NCBI GenBank assembly: GCA_958510825.1
Contig: OY294045.1
Coordinates: forward strand, 95,168,988-95,232,987
Direction: 5' to 3'
DNA: 64,000 nt
From: Brachypterus glaber
Taxonomy: Eukaryota; Arthropoda; Insecta; Coleoptera; Kateretidae
Part shown: positions 22,526 to 33,596 of the stretch, piece after piece
How positions within the stretch are numbered: the first letter of the stretch is position 1
Layout of the letters: each line of letters begins with the position of its first letter
Notes under the pieces: model-generated
Told to the model about the DNA's origin: nothing
The model's input: the letters and a program-made list of their open reading frames with translations, nothing else
Database searches by the model: none
Translations under genes and position numbers: made by a program

Positions 22526-22999
22526 GATTTAGACCTTTCTAGAAATAATATAATGGAACTCAATCCAAACATATTCCAGAGTGGAGTTTACATAGAAAAA
22601 ATAATAGTTTCTTTTAATTACTTAAGTCACATTCAGTCAGATTTGTTTCAAAAAATATTCGTAAGGAGAATCAGTATCGATCCTAACTTATGGCACTGTT
22701 CATGTTTGACTGATCTACATGAATCCCTCAACAACAACTCAGTAACTATTTTCGATACTGAAAATGCTTTAGAATATAAGCCGAAGAACACAGGTATGCC
22801 CACATGTGCAGATAAAACAGAATGCCAGAAAATTTTATCAAATATTAATTATCAAGATAAGGAATATGAAGAATTTATAAAAAACATGACGGATGGTTAT
22901 AAAAATTTTCATAATTCTTACGGTTGCACTAGAGAATGTGTTAAATGTAGAACTGGACAATGTTGGGCGATAGATGATAAGTTTTATTTTGATATTTAA
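22526..22999 (+). pseudogene. LRR gene segment 4: last repeats and C-terminal cap
   Basis: The frame continues directly from segment 3 across one copy of the 12-bp target, so precise removal of the insertion restores the register. It encodes LKDLDLSRNNIMELNPNIF, then IIVSFNYLSHIQSDLF, then PNLWHCSCLTDL (the W-x-C-x-C of an LRR C-terminal cap), and ends in a Cys-rich stretch (CTRECVKCRTGQCW) before TAA at 22997. No transmembrane segment follows, so the ancestral protein was probably secreted. Confidence 0.85.
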
Positions 23000-23023
23000 T
23001 TAATATAATTTTATTTTCTTTTA

Positions 23024-23029
23024 AATAAA
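23024..23029 (+). terminator. Polyadenylation signal of the LRR gene
   Basis: AATAAA 25 bp after the LRR stop codon, in AT-rich 3' flank and just before the MITE that begins at 23041. Confidence 0.5.
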
Positions 23030-23380
23030 ATTTTCTAATATACAGGGTGATCATTTACTGGCATGCCAAAATTTAAGAGGTGATTCTGCATCCAAAAATA
23101 TAAAAAAAAGTTCCTATAAAGGTTGGTTTACAAATGAGCCCTAAGTGAGCTAACGATTCACTCACCGCTGTAATGAGGAGAATCCAGCGCATGCGCACTG
23201 ATTTTATTATTTTTGTTTTAACGTATGCCAAAAATTATTTTAAGCTTGTGTAACATTCTTTTGCAGAATTTTACAAAAATATCTACTTTTTTCTTATGCA
23301 TATTGTTACACCAGGGAGCATTTATTTTTTAATTAGCTAAAGCTAAATTATTTAGCCTAAATATCCTATTTGATTCCTAA

Positions 23381-23610
23381 AAACCAGCAAACTACCAAAC
23401 CATTATTAACGTAAACCAACGCCTTCCATTAAAAAAAAAAAAAAAACACCAAACCAGCAAACTACCAAACCAAACCATTGTTAACGTAAACCAACGCCTC
23501 CCATTAAAAAAAAATCACCAAACCAGCAAACTACCAAACTAAACCATTGTTAACGTAAACCAACGCCTCCGATTTAAAAAAAAACACCAAACCAGCAAAC
23601 TACCAAACTA
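23381..23610. repeat. ~69-bp minisatellite, left arm of foldback element
   Basis: AAACCAGCAAACTACCAAAC begins units at 23381, 23451, 23520 and 23589 (periods 70, 69, 69), each followed by GTAAACCAACGCC and an A-run. Confidence 0.9.
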
Positions 23611-23696
23611 CTACTACCAGTACACTAGTTTTTTTGTTAGAATATATAGCAAAATATTGTTAAAATACTCAAGAATTTCTGTTTGATCTTTTTAAT

Positions 23697-23890
23697 GGGG
23701 GCATTGGTTTACGTTAACAATGGTTTGGTTTGGTAGTTTGCTGGTTTGGTATTTTTTTTTAATGGGAGGCGTTGGTTTACGTTAACAATGGTTTGGTTTG
23801 GTGTTTTTTTTTATGGGAGGCGTTGGTTAACGTTAATAATGGTTTGGTTTGGTAGTTTGCTGGTTTGGTGTTTTTTTTTAATGGGAGGCA
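23697..23890. repeat. Mirrored minisatellite, right arm of foldback element
   Basis: Reverse-complement units (GGCGTTGGTTTACGTTAAC ... GGTAGTTTGCTGGTTTGGT) repeated about three times with one internal deletion. Copy number differs from the left arm, so the arms evolve partly independently. Confidence 0.88.
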
Positions 23891-24959
23891 TTTTTCAGAT
23901 ACGATATTTCAGAATTTAGAAGGCGATATATTTTAAGAATCAAATAGGGTTATATCTAGGCTAAATAATTTAGCTTTAGCTAATTAAAAAATAAATGCTT
24001 GCCTGGTGTAACAATATGCATAAAAAAAAGTAGATATTTTTGTAAAATTCTGCAAAAGAATGTTTCATAACCTTAAAATAATTTTAGGCATACGTCAAAA
24101 CAGAATCAGTGCGCATGCGCTGGATTCTCCTCATTACTGCGGTGAGTGAATCGTGTGAGCTACGGTCCTTTAAAATTATAATAAAAATGAGGTTTTTAAT
24201 TAATAACTCTGGTACCCTTTAAGCTAGAGCGACGAGCTTTTGCATGTATACTAGTATTAATAAAGGCAATAAGTTTATGTTAATTTATTTTTTTTTTAAT
24301 TTGTCCAGAGGTGTCCCTAGACGGAAAAATGTATTAGCCTTAACACATTTTTGCCCCAAACTTTTTTATGTGTACTTTTTTTGGATTTTTTGTAAAAAAA
24401 TATGGATTCCTTGAGTAAAAATACATAAAAAATCTCATATAGTATAACACTGTAGGAGCAACCGTTTTAAAAAAATGCAATTAAGAATAAGTAAATTTTG
24501 TGCCACCAATAACGTTACTTTTTAAAAGGCCATTACTCCTTTAATATTAAATTTAAGTGTTTTGGTGAAGAATGATTTTTTGCTTAATTTTAAATAAAGA
24601 ATCGCACTGCAGCACTGCAATTGATGCGTTTTTTTTGTTCCCCATTCAACATTTCATTTTGAAGGGCCGTAGCTCCCTTAGGGCTCATTTCCGGACCAAC
24701 CTTTATAGAAACTTTTTCATATTTTTGGATTTAGAATTACCTCTTAAATTTTGGCATGGCAGTTACTGATCACCCTGTATTATATTTAAATTTTGTATCC
24801 AAAACTCCTAAATTTTTAATTGAATTTTTATACTTTTTAAGTAATTTTATTTTTGTATTTTTGAGAAAAGTTTAATATTCATATACGTTGTTTTTATGTA
24901 CTCATTTATAACTATTGAAATAAACGTATTATTTATTTATTTTTTAGATTAAAGACATA

Positions 24960-26390
24960 CCTTAATTATAATTATAATTTGGGCCCGTTTTTTTTATTTA
25001 TTTATTTTTTTTTTGAATTAATTTAATTTTAATTTATTTTAATTTAATATAAATACATACAAGTGCCACCTTAAGGTGGATATACAAGTCAAACATGAAA
25101 ATAAATATATATCATACATAAAATTACGTTTACATAAAATTACGTTTACATTTTTGTTAAAAATTTTCATCCTCTAAAAACTCATTTAAGGCGTAGTATG
25201 CCCTTTCCAAAAGTAATTTTTTAATTTTGATGCTAAATTCGCGCAAGCTTATACATTTATAGCCGCAGGAATGCACAGTGCATTGCAGCTCCTTGTGTTA
25301 TAATTATGATTATCAGAATTTTTATTATAAAGAGAAATATTTTCACGAATAAGCAGCAGACACCTATAAATGTATACGCATGGCATTGTCATTAATTTAT
25401 ATTTTTTAAAATATTCCTTACACGAATCCCTAAATTTGATATTAAATATTTTACGAATAATTCTTTTTTGGGCAATAAAAACCCTCTCCCAATTTACACC
25501 ACTACCCCACAGGATTATATTATAATTTAGCTGACTGTAAACTAGACTATAATATACACTTAAGATACCCTTGAGGGGCAGTGTGGTTTTTAATTTGGAA
25601 ATGGCATAGTACGCCTTATTTATTTTTTTTGAGATAAAGTCTATTTGATCTGCCCATCGTAGACTGCGGTCTAAATATACTCCCAGAAATTTTGTGCTGC
25701 GCGCCGGGAGGATTATTTTTTCATTTATTCTTATTTCGAGTGAATCTACATTTGTGTTATTAAAATATAATAGTTCTGTTTTTTCCAAATTCAGGATAAG
25801 ATTGTTGTCATTACACCATTTTAGGAATAAAGATATTATTTCATTAATTTTTATTTTTAGGTCTTCAAGGGTCTGTGCTGAGACCGCGAAAGACGTATCA
25901 TCCGCGAACATGGCGATAATTTCAGCGATTATATGACTGGGCATGTCGTTAACATAGAGTAAAAATATGAGGGGTCCCAGCACAGACCCCTGAGGTACGC
26001 CTATGTCAATCTTAAAAAGTTCTGACATAGCCCTACCTACTCTTACAAATATTTCCCTATTTTTTAAAAAATCTATAAGCCATAGAAGTATATTATTTCG
26101 GATTCCTAAATTAAAGAGTTTTTCTTTTGTAAATGGTATATTTAGACAATCGAATGCTCGGGACAGGTCAAAAAAGAGCCCGGCCACATGTAATCCCTCA
26201 TCCAACTTTTTATAGATATATTTTGTGAAGGCATGGGCCGCACTCTCTGTCGACCTGCCCCTTCTAAATCCATGTTGATATTCTGTTAATATATTGTGCT
26301 TATCTAAATAATCCACCAGGCGCACATACACTGCTCTTTCAAAAACCTTTGAGATTACGTTCAAAATTAAAATTAAATTAACTCAAGTAT
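24960..26390 (-). mobile_element. 5'-truncated LINE fragment, CR1/Jockey type
   Basis: Minus-strand element with its 3' untranslated and AT-rich tail toward 24960-25240 and its coding part at 25160-26364. The 5' break near 26366-26388 abuts a half-MITE tip (ACCGGGTGGC). Confidence 0.7.
25249..26364 (-). pseudogene. LINE reverse transcriptase, C-terminus disrupted
   Basis: About 371 codons: VISKVFERAVYVRLVDYL, YQHGFRRGRSTESAAHAF, GLFFDLSRAFDCLN (catalytic Asp), GVPQGSVLGPLIFLLYVND, MFADDTSFAV (catalytic Asp pair), TKFLGVYLDRSLRW, LNYNIILWGSG and the YNTRSCNALCIP block. The frame then hits a stop just where the family continues. A separate frame downstream (about 25167-25230, minus) gives KLLLERAYYALNEF, the usual LINE tail, so about 50 codons are lost or shifted. 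Distinct in sequence from the RT at 20491-21837. Confidence 0.82.
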
Positions 26391-26530
26391 ACCGGGTGGC
26401 TTTTTTAAAAGGCCCCATCCTGAGAGGTTGTTTGGTTTATTAAGGATGGAAAGCTGTTCCAAGTATTAAAAAAATGAGCCCTATCTTACTTTATTTTTTT
26501 TACTGCAAAAAAATCATGTGGCACAAAAAA
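26388..26530. mobile_element. Single end of a TACAGGGTG-type MITE
   Basis: TATACCGGGTGGCTTTTTTA resembles a degenerate terminus of the ACAGGGTG family. No matching right end was located. Confidence 0.3.
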
Positions 26531-26821
26531 CTGACGTTCCCCATAAGTGTCTAAATTTTTTTTATAAGCGAAATTGGCATAGAAAAATGCGACCAAATTT
26601 CTTTTTAGTCTTCTAAAAACCTATAATAATAATAATAATTATTCTCTTTGAGTTGACTGAAAAAATGACAACTTTCAGGAAAATCCTGATATCTCCTAAA
26701 CCAGAAGGAACAAAGTAAAAAAAAATAAAAAAGAAAATATTCATTAAAATTGCCGCAATAAGAAAGACTTTAATAATTTGATAAACAGTTGCAGTGGCGT
26801 ACCATGCAAGTCCTAGAAGAT

Positions 26822-27027
26822 GGGGTAAGAAACATAGTTGTACATTATTTGTTGCTGTTAATACGAAAAAAAAAATTGTAATCATTCTTGAAACAAACAA
26901 AATTAGAGAATGTTTAAGCTTTAAAACTAAAAAAGAATTAGTCAAATCCATTGATTAGTTTTCGAAATATTTGAATTTAAAAAATGTCAATTTTTTAGGT
27001 GTCCGGAATTTAATGCGCGGCAGTGTA
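26822..27027. repeat. Dispersed repeat, copy 2 (copy 1 at 9861-10064)
   Basis: Same start (GGGGTAAGAAACATAG) and end (GGAATTTAATGCGCGGCAGT) as copy 1, with small indels in A-runs. Confidence 0.65.
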
Positions 27028-27368
27028 TATACGTATTTTTTTTTCCCGTGTTAAATTTAAATGTTATTTAAAAGAATACTAATCTACAAATACGTTAAAT
27101 TAAAAACTAACAAATGTATCATTATACCATTTTATTTAAAAAGAGTTTACTACCTCATAAATCAAGTACCAAAAAAAAAAAAAAAAAAACAAAACAGAAA
27201 GAAAACTAAAGAAAATAAATCTGTATATTTACCTTTTCCATTTTAGATAGATGTAAAGCGTATTTATCGTGAGCTCTGAACTGCATAAATCTCATATTTG
27301 ATGACTGTGACAACTCCGTGATACTTTTTATGCTTGGGAAAAACCTGGAACATAATAAATAAATCAAA

Positions 27369-27403
27369 TTATATTAGTGTCCTTTGATTATTTGTTTATT
27401 AAT
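27369..27403. mobile_element. Internally deleted relic of the 22089-22513 element
   Basis: TTATATTAGTGTCCTTTGAT plus TA (the unique tip), joined directly to TTTGTTTATTAAT (the extreme right end). This confirms both termini of the larger element. Confidence 0.6.
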
Positions 27404-27620
27404 AATAAATAAAGTTAAAATAGGTATTCTATCAAACTTAGGACTAAACTTAAAGTGTAGATGGTTGACCCACATTTTTTTTAATTAATTATGATATACC
27501 TACATGAACTTTTATGAAATAAATATTATTATTATACATATACTTTTGTTTGGGCCAAATGGAGCCCTCTACAACTAGAATTATGAAACAAAAGACGTCT
27601 ACCCTATCTCTATCTCATTT

Positions 27621-27708
27621 GTGCTACACTTTCCAGCCAACCAAATACTGTATTTGTTTTTCATACAACAAATACAGTATTTATTTGGTTGGCCGGAAAG
27701 TGTAGCAC
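27621..27708. mobile_element. 88-bp hairpin MITE inside the first long unit
   Basis: GTGCTACACTTTCCAGCC ... GGCCGGAAAGTGTAGCAC with arms continuing through ACCAAATACTGTATTTGTT. The last long unit (around 30000) reads TTTGTGCTACACGAACGAAC and lacks the hairpin. Confidence 0.75.
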
Positions 27709-28352
27709 TGAGCGGCACGAACGAACATAGCTAATGTGAATCTGTAGAATAAGATAATTCTACTAAAATTTAGATGGCGCCAGTAATTTCTTTAATAAAA
27801 ATAATATAGTTACACTTTTCGCCCGGCCAAGTAAATATTGTATTTATTCAACAAAGAACAAATACAGAATTTGTTTGGTTCGGTAGAAGTGGGAGTGTAT
27901 GTATGTCTTCTATCCTTTTTGGGTAGAACTTTTGTCCCTGTCTAATCTAACGGGAGAAATCTTCATTAAAGATAACTAGGTCTTTAATTTAATTTTGATA
28001 TCTTTGTTAATAACGCCACAAATCGTCTGATCTCTCTATCATGAAACACCCAGTATAGTACAGTCGAACGGTAGTTTGACCTTGCAATGAAATGCAAACT
28101 TACTCTCTGTTTGTTTGTAATCAAAAGGGGTTCGTTTGGAAAGCTTAAATCCAAATTTGCATAGTTATGTGCTAAAATGCTTTTTTTTGCCTCTCAGCTT
28201 CAATTCGTCGCTCGATAAAAATTTAAAATGATGTTTGTTCGTTATCGAATGCTCTATAATTTTTCTAAATAACTTTTTTATTTAAAGAAAAAGAAAAAGT
28301 TACAGAGCGTTGAAAATTTGCAATTTTTTTCGGTTTTCGGCACTGAATAGGC

Positions 28353-28427
28353 AGGTTTGTTATGGTGGGTAGGTAGTCTACACACTACACAAACCACTCA
28401 AACTACCCACCTACCCTAAGAAACCTA
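28353..28427. repeat. Palindrome closing unit 1
   Basis: AGGTTTGTTATGGTGGGTAG against CTACCCACCTACCCTAAGAA with a TCTACACACTACACAAACCA loop region. The same palindrome ends unit 2 (29048-29120) and unit 3 (29743-29816). Confidence 0.75.
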
Positions 28428-29047
28428 CCTATCTAGTGCTCTAGATTGATCCACATTTTTTTTAAATTAATTATAATATACCTACATGAACTTTTATGAA
28501 ATAAATACTGGTTCGAATCCAGACTTTTTTTCTAATTTTCTCTTCTGTCCGATATGCCACTAATATTTTCTTTCATATACTTTTTTTTCGGCCAAATTAA
28601 AGATAACTAGGTCTTTATTGACTGGTAACAATTTAATTTTGATATCTTTGTTAATAACGCCACAAATCTTCTGATCTCTCTATCATGAAACACCCAGTAT
28701 AGTACAGTCGAACGGTAGTTTGACCTTGCAATGAAATCCAAACTCTCTGTTTTTTTTTGTAATCAAAAGGGGTGCGTTTGGAAAGCTTAAATTCAAATTT
28801 GCACCCCTGTGCGATTTTTTTTGTTAGTTATGTGCTAAAATGAATTTTTGCTTTTGTTTCATATCTCAGCTTCTATTCGTCTCTCGACAGAAAAAATGAA
28901 CATGATGTTTGTTCGTTATCGAATTCTCCATAATTTTTCTAAATAACTTTTTTGTTTAACGAACCAAAAAAAAAAGTTACAGAGCGTTGAAAATTTGCAA
29001 AAGTTGAAAATTTGCGATTTTTTTCGGTTTTCGGTACTGGATAGGCA

Positions 29048-29120
29048 GGTTTGTTAGGGTGGGTAGGTAGTCTACACACTACACAAACCACTCAAACTAC
29101 CCACCTACCCTAACAAACCT
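29048..29120. repeat. Palindrome closing unit 2
   Basis: AGGTTTGTTAGGGTGGGTAG paired with CTACCCACCTACCCTAACAA; stem of about 25 bp. Confidence 0.75.
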
Positions 29121-29742
29121 ACCTATCTAGTGCTCTAGATTGATCCACATTTTTTTTTAAATTAATTATAATATACCTACATGAACTTTTATGAAATAAA
29201 TACTGGTTCGAATCCAGACTTTTTTTCTAATTTTCTCTTCTGTCCGATATGCCACTAATATTTTCTTTCATATACTTTTTTTTCGGCCAAATTAAAGATA
29301 ACTAGGTCTTTATTGACTGGTAACAATTTAATTTTGATATCTTTGTTAATAACGCCACAAATCTTCTGATCTCTCTATCATGAAACACCCAGTATAGTAC
29401 AGTCGAACGGTAGTTTGACTTTGAAATGAAATCCAAACTCTCTGTTTTTTTTTGTAATCAAAAGGGGTGCGTTTGGAAAGCTTAAATTCAAATTTGCACC
29501 CCTGTGCGATTTTTTTTGTTAGTTATGTGCTAAAATGAATTTTTGCTTTTGTTTCATATCTCAGCTTCTATTCGTCTCTCGACAGAAAAAATGAACATGA
29601 TGTTTGTTCGTTATCGAATTCTCCATAATTTTTCTAAATAACTTTTTTGTTTAACGAACCAAAAAAAAAAAGTTACAGAGCGTTGAAAATTTGCAAAAGT
29701 TGAAAATTTGCAATTTTTTTCGGTTTTCGGCACTGCATAGGC

Positions 29743-29816
29743 AGGTTTGTTAGGGTGGGTAGGTAGTCTACACACTACACAAACCACTTAAACTACCCAC
29801 CTACCCTAACAAACCT
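29743..29816. repeat. Palindrome closing unit 3
   Basis: Same stem as in unit 2 with one loop difference (CCACTTAAAC instead of CCACTCAAAC). Confidence 0.75.
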
Positions 29817-30519
29817 ACCTATCTAGTGCTCTAGATTGACCCACATTTTTTTTTTAATTAATTATAATATGAACATGAACTTTTATGAAATAAATATTAT
29901 TATTATACATATACTTTTGTTTGGGCCAAATGGAGCTCTCTACAACTAAAATTATGAAACAAAAGACGTCTACCCTATCTCCATCTCATTTGTGCTACAC
30001 GAACGAACATAGCTAATGTGAATCTGTAGAATAAGATAATTCTACTAAAATTTAGATAGCGCCAGTAATTTCTTTAATAAAAATAATATAGTTACACTTT
30101 TCGCCCGGCCAAGTAACTATTGTATTTGTTCAACAAAGAACAAATACAGAATTTGTTTGGTTCGGTGGAAGTGGGAGTGTATGTATGTCTTCTATCCTTT
30201 TTGGGTAGAACTTTTGTCCCTGTCTAATCTAACGGGATAAATCGCCATTAAAGATAACTAGGTCTTTATTGACTGGTAACAATTTAATTTTGATATCTTT
30301 GTTAATAACGCCACAAATCGTCTGATCTCTCTACCATGAAACACCCAGTATAGTACATTTGAACGGTAGTTTGACCTTGCAATGAAATTCAAACTCTCTG
30401 TTTTTTTGTAATCAAAAGGGGTTCGTTTGAAAAGCTTAAACCCAAAAATTTGCAACCCTTTGCGATTTTTTTTGCATAGTTATGTGCTAAAAGGCATATT
30501 TTTGCTTTTGTTTCATATC

Positions 30520-30890
30520 TCAGCTTCTATTCGTCGCTCGACAAAAAATGAACATGATGTTTGCTCGTTATCGAATTCTGCATTATTTTTCTAAATAACT
30601 TTTTTGTTTAACGAACCAAAAAAAAAAGTTACAGAGCGTTGAAAATTTGCAAAAGTTAAAAATTTGTAAATTTTGTTCGGTTTTTTAAAACGAACTGGAA
30701 AAGTAATAACTTTTTGACTATGATGAATATTTTTTTAACGCTCTGTAACTTTTTTCTGATTATTTAAACAAAACAAGTTATTTACATAAATTGTAGAGAA
30801 TTCAATAACGAACAAAAATCATGTTCAGTTTTTGTTCACTTTTTGTTCACTTTTTGTTCACTTTTTGTTGAGCGTCGAATACAGGTATGT
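30520..30890. repeat. Inverted repeat at the array's right edge
   Basis: Left block (TTCGTCGCTCGAC, AACATGATGTTTG, GTTACAGAGCGTTG) is mirrored on the right (AACGCTCTGTAAC, AAAATCATGTTCA, TTGAGCGTCGAA). The right arm contains a TTTTTGTTCAC repeat, four copies near 30828-30869. Confidence 0.75.
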
Positions 30891-31545
30891 TACCAAAAGT
30901 TCTCGTTCGGGATTGTTTTTGTGAACATTGGGGTTCGGCAAGGGGCAAATGGGGAAAATACATTTTTTTTACAAAAATTTGAAAATTTCTGAGGTTGCTA
31001 AGGTTGATGAAGTTGAATCTGATAATAAAATTTTTCTAACTACACCCCCACAGGGGTGAGGGGGTAAATATATTTAAATATTTTCAGTATTTTCGTCAAA
31101 ATTGGGTCGACAAATATGAATCTGATAATATTTTTTTTATAATTTCACTCCCTGAGTGGTGGGGGTAGTTTTGGGATTTTTAAGGTTGCTGAAAGTGAAT
31201 CTGATAACAAAAAATTCAAAATCCACCCCCTGAGGGGTGGGGGGTAGTTTTCGTGAAAATTGGTATATTGGGGTTTTTAAGGTTGCTAAAAGAAAATCTG
31301 ATAATAAAAAAATCCACCCCTTGAAGGGCGGGGGGTAGTTTTCGTGAAAGTTTGTGTATTGGGGTTTTTGAGGTTGCTAAAAGTGAATCTTATAATAAAA
31401 AAATCTAACTCCACCTCCTAACAGGCGGGGGGTAGTTTTTGTAAAAATTGGTATATTTTTAAGATTGCTAAAAGTAAATCTGATAATAAAAAAAATTTAA
31501 CTCCACATCCTAAGAGGCGGGGGGGTAGTTTTCGTATATATCAAA
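30890..31545. mobile_element. Element-C copy with G/C-block tandem repeats
   Basis: Starts GGTATGTTACCAAAAGTTCT with GGGATTGTTTTTGTGAACAT, then about six ~105-bp units each built on CACCCCCTGAGGGGTGGGGG, GTAGTTTTCGTGAAAATTGG and AAAGTGAATCTGATAATAA. The same family occurs at 41080-42240, 52195-52720 and 59339-60090. No protein frame. Confidence 0.75.
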
Positions 31546-32037
31546 TAAATAAATAAATAAAAAATAAACTGGACAATTTTTTTTGCGATTTCGATTTACT
31601 TTTCATACCTACTTACTAAGAAGAAAGCTGCTTAATAAAAAAGTTAAATAAATTTAACAAAGCCATCACAGGTTTTGGATTTATAAACGAATACTCTATT
31701 TTCTATTGTATTTTCCTTTTCCGATCCTGTGTAAAACGTAAAATATATAAAAGCATTTTCAAGAAAAATATTTATAAAAGTTACAATATAATTGGAAGTT
31801 TTCATATAACATTATTATATGCTTTTTCATCCAATTTGTATGGAATATAATGTATGCATAGGAAGAAATTCCCAGAGAATTTTGTTTTTTGCAATAAAAT
31901 AGATGATGGATTTTTGTGAGTTACAGATATTTCTAGGTATTTTATTAAACAAGTTTCCTAGTATTGTTTTTAACAAAATTGCAGCATTGCACTATGGTCC
32001 GGGAAGTCCTCATTTTTGGCGTTAATTTGACTAAACT
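31546..32037. other. AT-rich DNA, nothing recognised
   Basis: No coding signal or repeat identified apart from an AAAT microsatellite at its start. Confidence 0.4.
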
Positions 32038-32495
32038 GAGGCGTATACTGCAAGAGTGGCCCGTCTCACTTTATGGAAATATTGAAATAATGGCTATTTA
32101 AATTTCTTCGATTTTTTAATCTTTGGTCTAGGACGCATTATTTTATTTAAAATTTTTCTGTTAGGGTTTTTAGACTCAACCAACATTAAGGTAATGTATG
32201 ACAAACAAATTTATTTTACTTTCTTTACTTTCTTAGAGAAAAAAATTGGTGGGTCACTGTTGCACTATACATTGTGTTCATTTTGGGCAACTATTGCATT
32301 ACGAACGAGATCTGACCTTCAATAACACGTTTTTTTTTGGAGATCTAACCTCACATTTTACTTTGAAATTTTAATTATTTTTACATGTGAAAATAAATGT
32401 TCGTTATTTAATAACAGAATAGTCAAAATACCAATAATGCTCTGGAATAGTTAAATAAAAGTTTTTTTACTGTTCTTGGAATTACCTTTAACCAT

Positions 32496-32768
32496 TGGGA
32501 GATTTATCTCAGCGGTCAATGGCATCGATATAGCCTGACACTGATCTAATGATCGTGAGTTCAAACCTCACTGGCGCCGATTGCCTTTTTCAGTTAATTA
32601 ATAATTGAAATTTGGCGAAGGCGTACTCCCTAGATATATTGGTTCGAAAGTCAATTAAAGCCGGTGGTTCCCTCTACTACTAGCCCACACAAGTCCTGGA
32701 CTTAGGGGATGCTTAATTAAGTAGAATAGTACGAGGTTAAAAACAAAAAACAAAAAAACAAAAAAAAA
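32496..32768 (+). mobile_element. tRNA-derived SINE, full length
   Basis: A tRNA-like head (GGGAGATTTATCTCAGCGGT, with a B-box-like GAGTTCAAACCTC near 32560) is joined to TTGCCTTTTTCAGTTAATTA and the conserved body GGCGAAGGCG ... GTACGAGGTTAA, ending in an A-rich AAAAACAAAAAAC tail. RNA polymerase III boxes in the head would drive transcription; mobilisation would depend on a partner LINE. The body carries a ~12-bp deletion after GGCGTA relative to other copies. Confidence 0.85.
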
Positions 32769-33141
32769 CCTTTAAAAATGAAGAATAACTAATGCGTAAA
32801 CATTGTTCAAGAACCTAAATGGATTTCAGTTCCTATGATCTCAAAGTTTAAGATAAGTTGTAATTATTGTTTATTAATAAAGCAAAATGTAGAAAATTGG
32901 TAACATAACGCTCCTGCATTTGTGCAGAAAATGATTTGTTTTTGGGGCGAACAAATAACTTTCTCGATAAAACAAATTTTGGCTTTTTTAAGAATCTTTC
33001 TAAAAATATCTATATTAATCCTTGGTAAAACTTGCCTTGTTAGCTTTTTTAAGAATAAAATTGACATTTTTAATGATACAGTTGGCTTTTTCAACATCCC
33101 CAATAATATAACTCAGCGAACACCACTATCAACCCATTAGG

Positions 33142-33190
33142 GAACATTCAAGTATCACGTTACGCTCTAGGGGGGGAGGGCGAATTTGTT
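33142..33190. mobile_element. Terminus of the 44318-44473 MITE family
   Basis: GGGAACATTCAAGTATCACG followed by TTACGCT and a G-run, a diverged left end. No right end found. Confidence 0.45.
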
Positions 33191-33596
33191 TAAAACGTTT
33201 CGCTGCGTTTGGACGTTTTTATGACTGTCAAAATATGTTTGACTGGTAGCCTATACCTGTGGGCCACTCTTGCACTAATAAAAGGGATAATTTTAATAAT
33301 GTGCTTTAAATGCTTGTATCGTGCCAAAAATAAAATCCTCTGTTATGAGGGTGGTATGTAATGAAAGATATAGATGTCCTTATTACATTTATAAAAAAAA
33401 CGCAGATCTCAAAAAAACACATATGGGCCACTCTTGCACTATACGCCTCAACTAAGACTTAAAATTATGGATAGTTAAACTGTTTAGCATAAAAATGAGT
33501 ACTTTATGCCTCAGACTTATTCAAACTTAAACATTATTTTAAAAATTTTAATTAAATTTTCATTTTGTAAATTATATATTCTCTTACGCAATACTT

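Larger units (their letters stand above)
19072..22999 (+). pseudogene. Secreted leucine-rich-repeat protein gene, broken by three insertions
   Basis: Four host segments in one order and strand make one protein: 19072-19326 (signal peptide and N-terminus), 20326-~20490 and ~21950-22088 (LRRs), 22526-22999 (last LRRs and C-terminal cap). LRR signatures include LDLALNFIDLIETGAF, LKTIRLYSNQL, YLKVINSKAF and LDLSRNNIMEL. The cap has a W-x-C-x-C motif (WHCSC) and further cysteines, typical of LRR C-terminal caps. Host segments total roughly 1 kb, about 340 codons, with no intron needed. Two LINE fragments and one inverted-repeat element separate them, so the full protein cannot be made as the gene stands unless insertions are spliced out. 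Ligand and function are unknown; extracellular LRR proteins usually bind proteins or glycans. Confidence 0.85.
23153..24154. mobile_element. 1002-bp foldback element, perfect tips and 8-bp target duplication
   Basis: Tips ACGATTCACTCACCGC and GCGGTGAGTGAATCGT are exact inverses. GTGAGCTA flanks it at 23145-23152 and 24155-24162. Inverted arms run ~230 bp (for example CCAGCGCATGCGCAC and GTGCGCATGCGCTGG). The inner part of each arm is a ~69-bp tandem repeat in mirrored orientation. An 8-bp duplication suggests hAT-like transposition. No coding frame. Confidence 0.92.
23041..24780. mobile_element. MITE with TACAGGGTGATCA ends, hosting a nested element
   Basis: Left TACAGGGTGATCATTTACTG is mirrored by right CAGTTACTGATCACCCTGTA. 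Inverted arms extend ~110 bp through AAATTTAAGAGGTGATTC and GGTTGGTTTACAAATGAGCC. Flanking TA on both sides fits Tc1/mariner-like target use. Without the nested element (23153-24154) it would be ~730 bp, close to the 672-bp relative at 44513-45184. It has no transposase frame; the 65-residue frame at 24572-24769 is a shadow of the repeat. Confidence 0.85.
27461..30720. repeat. Tandem array of unequal units (long-short-short-long)
   Basis: Units begin at or near CTAGATTGATCCACA: 27461-28440 (long), 28441-29134 (694 bp), 29135-29830 (696 bp), and 29831 to about 30720 (long). Long units carry TATACTTTTGTTTGGGCCAA and GAACGAACATAGC sections; short ones replace them with CTGGTTCGAATCCAGAC. All share ATGAAACACCCAGTATAGTA and TTACAGAGCGTTGAAAATTT. 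Confidence 0.85.
32038..33449. mobile_element. Element with GAGGCGTATA terminal repeats containing a SINE
   Basis: Left GAGGCGTATACTGCAAGAGT with GGCCC, right GGGCCACTCTTGCACTATAC with GCCTC, exact inverses over most of ~25 bp. ACTAA occurs next to both ends and may be the target duplication. The interior holds a SINE (32496-32768), a MITE tip (33142) and no transposase. Confidence 0.6.
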
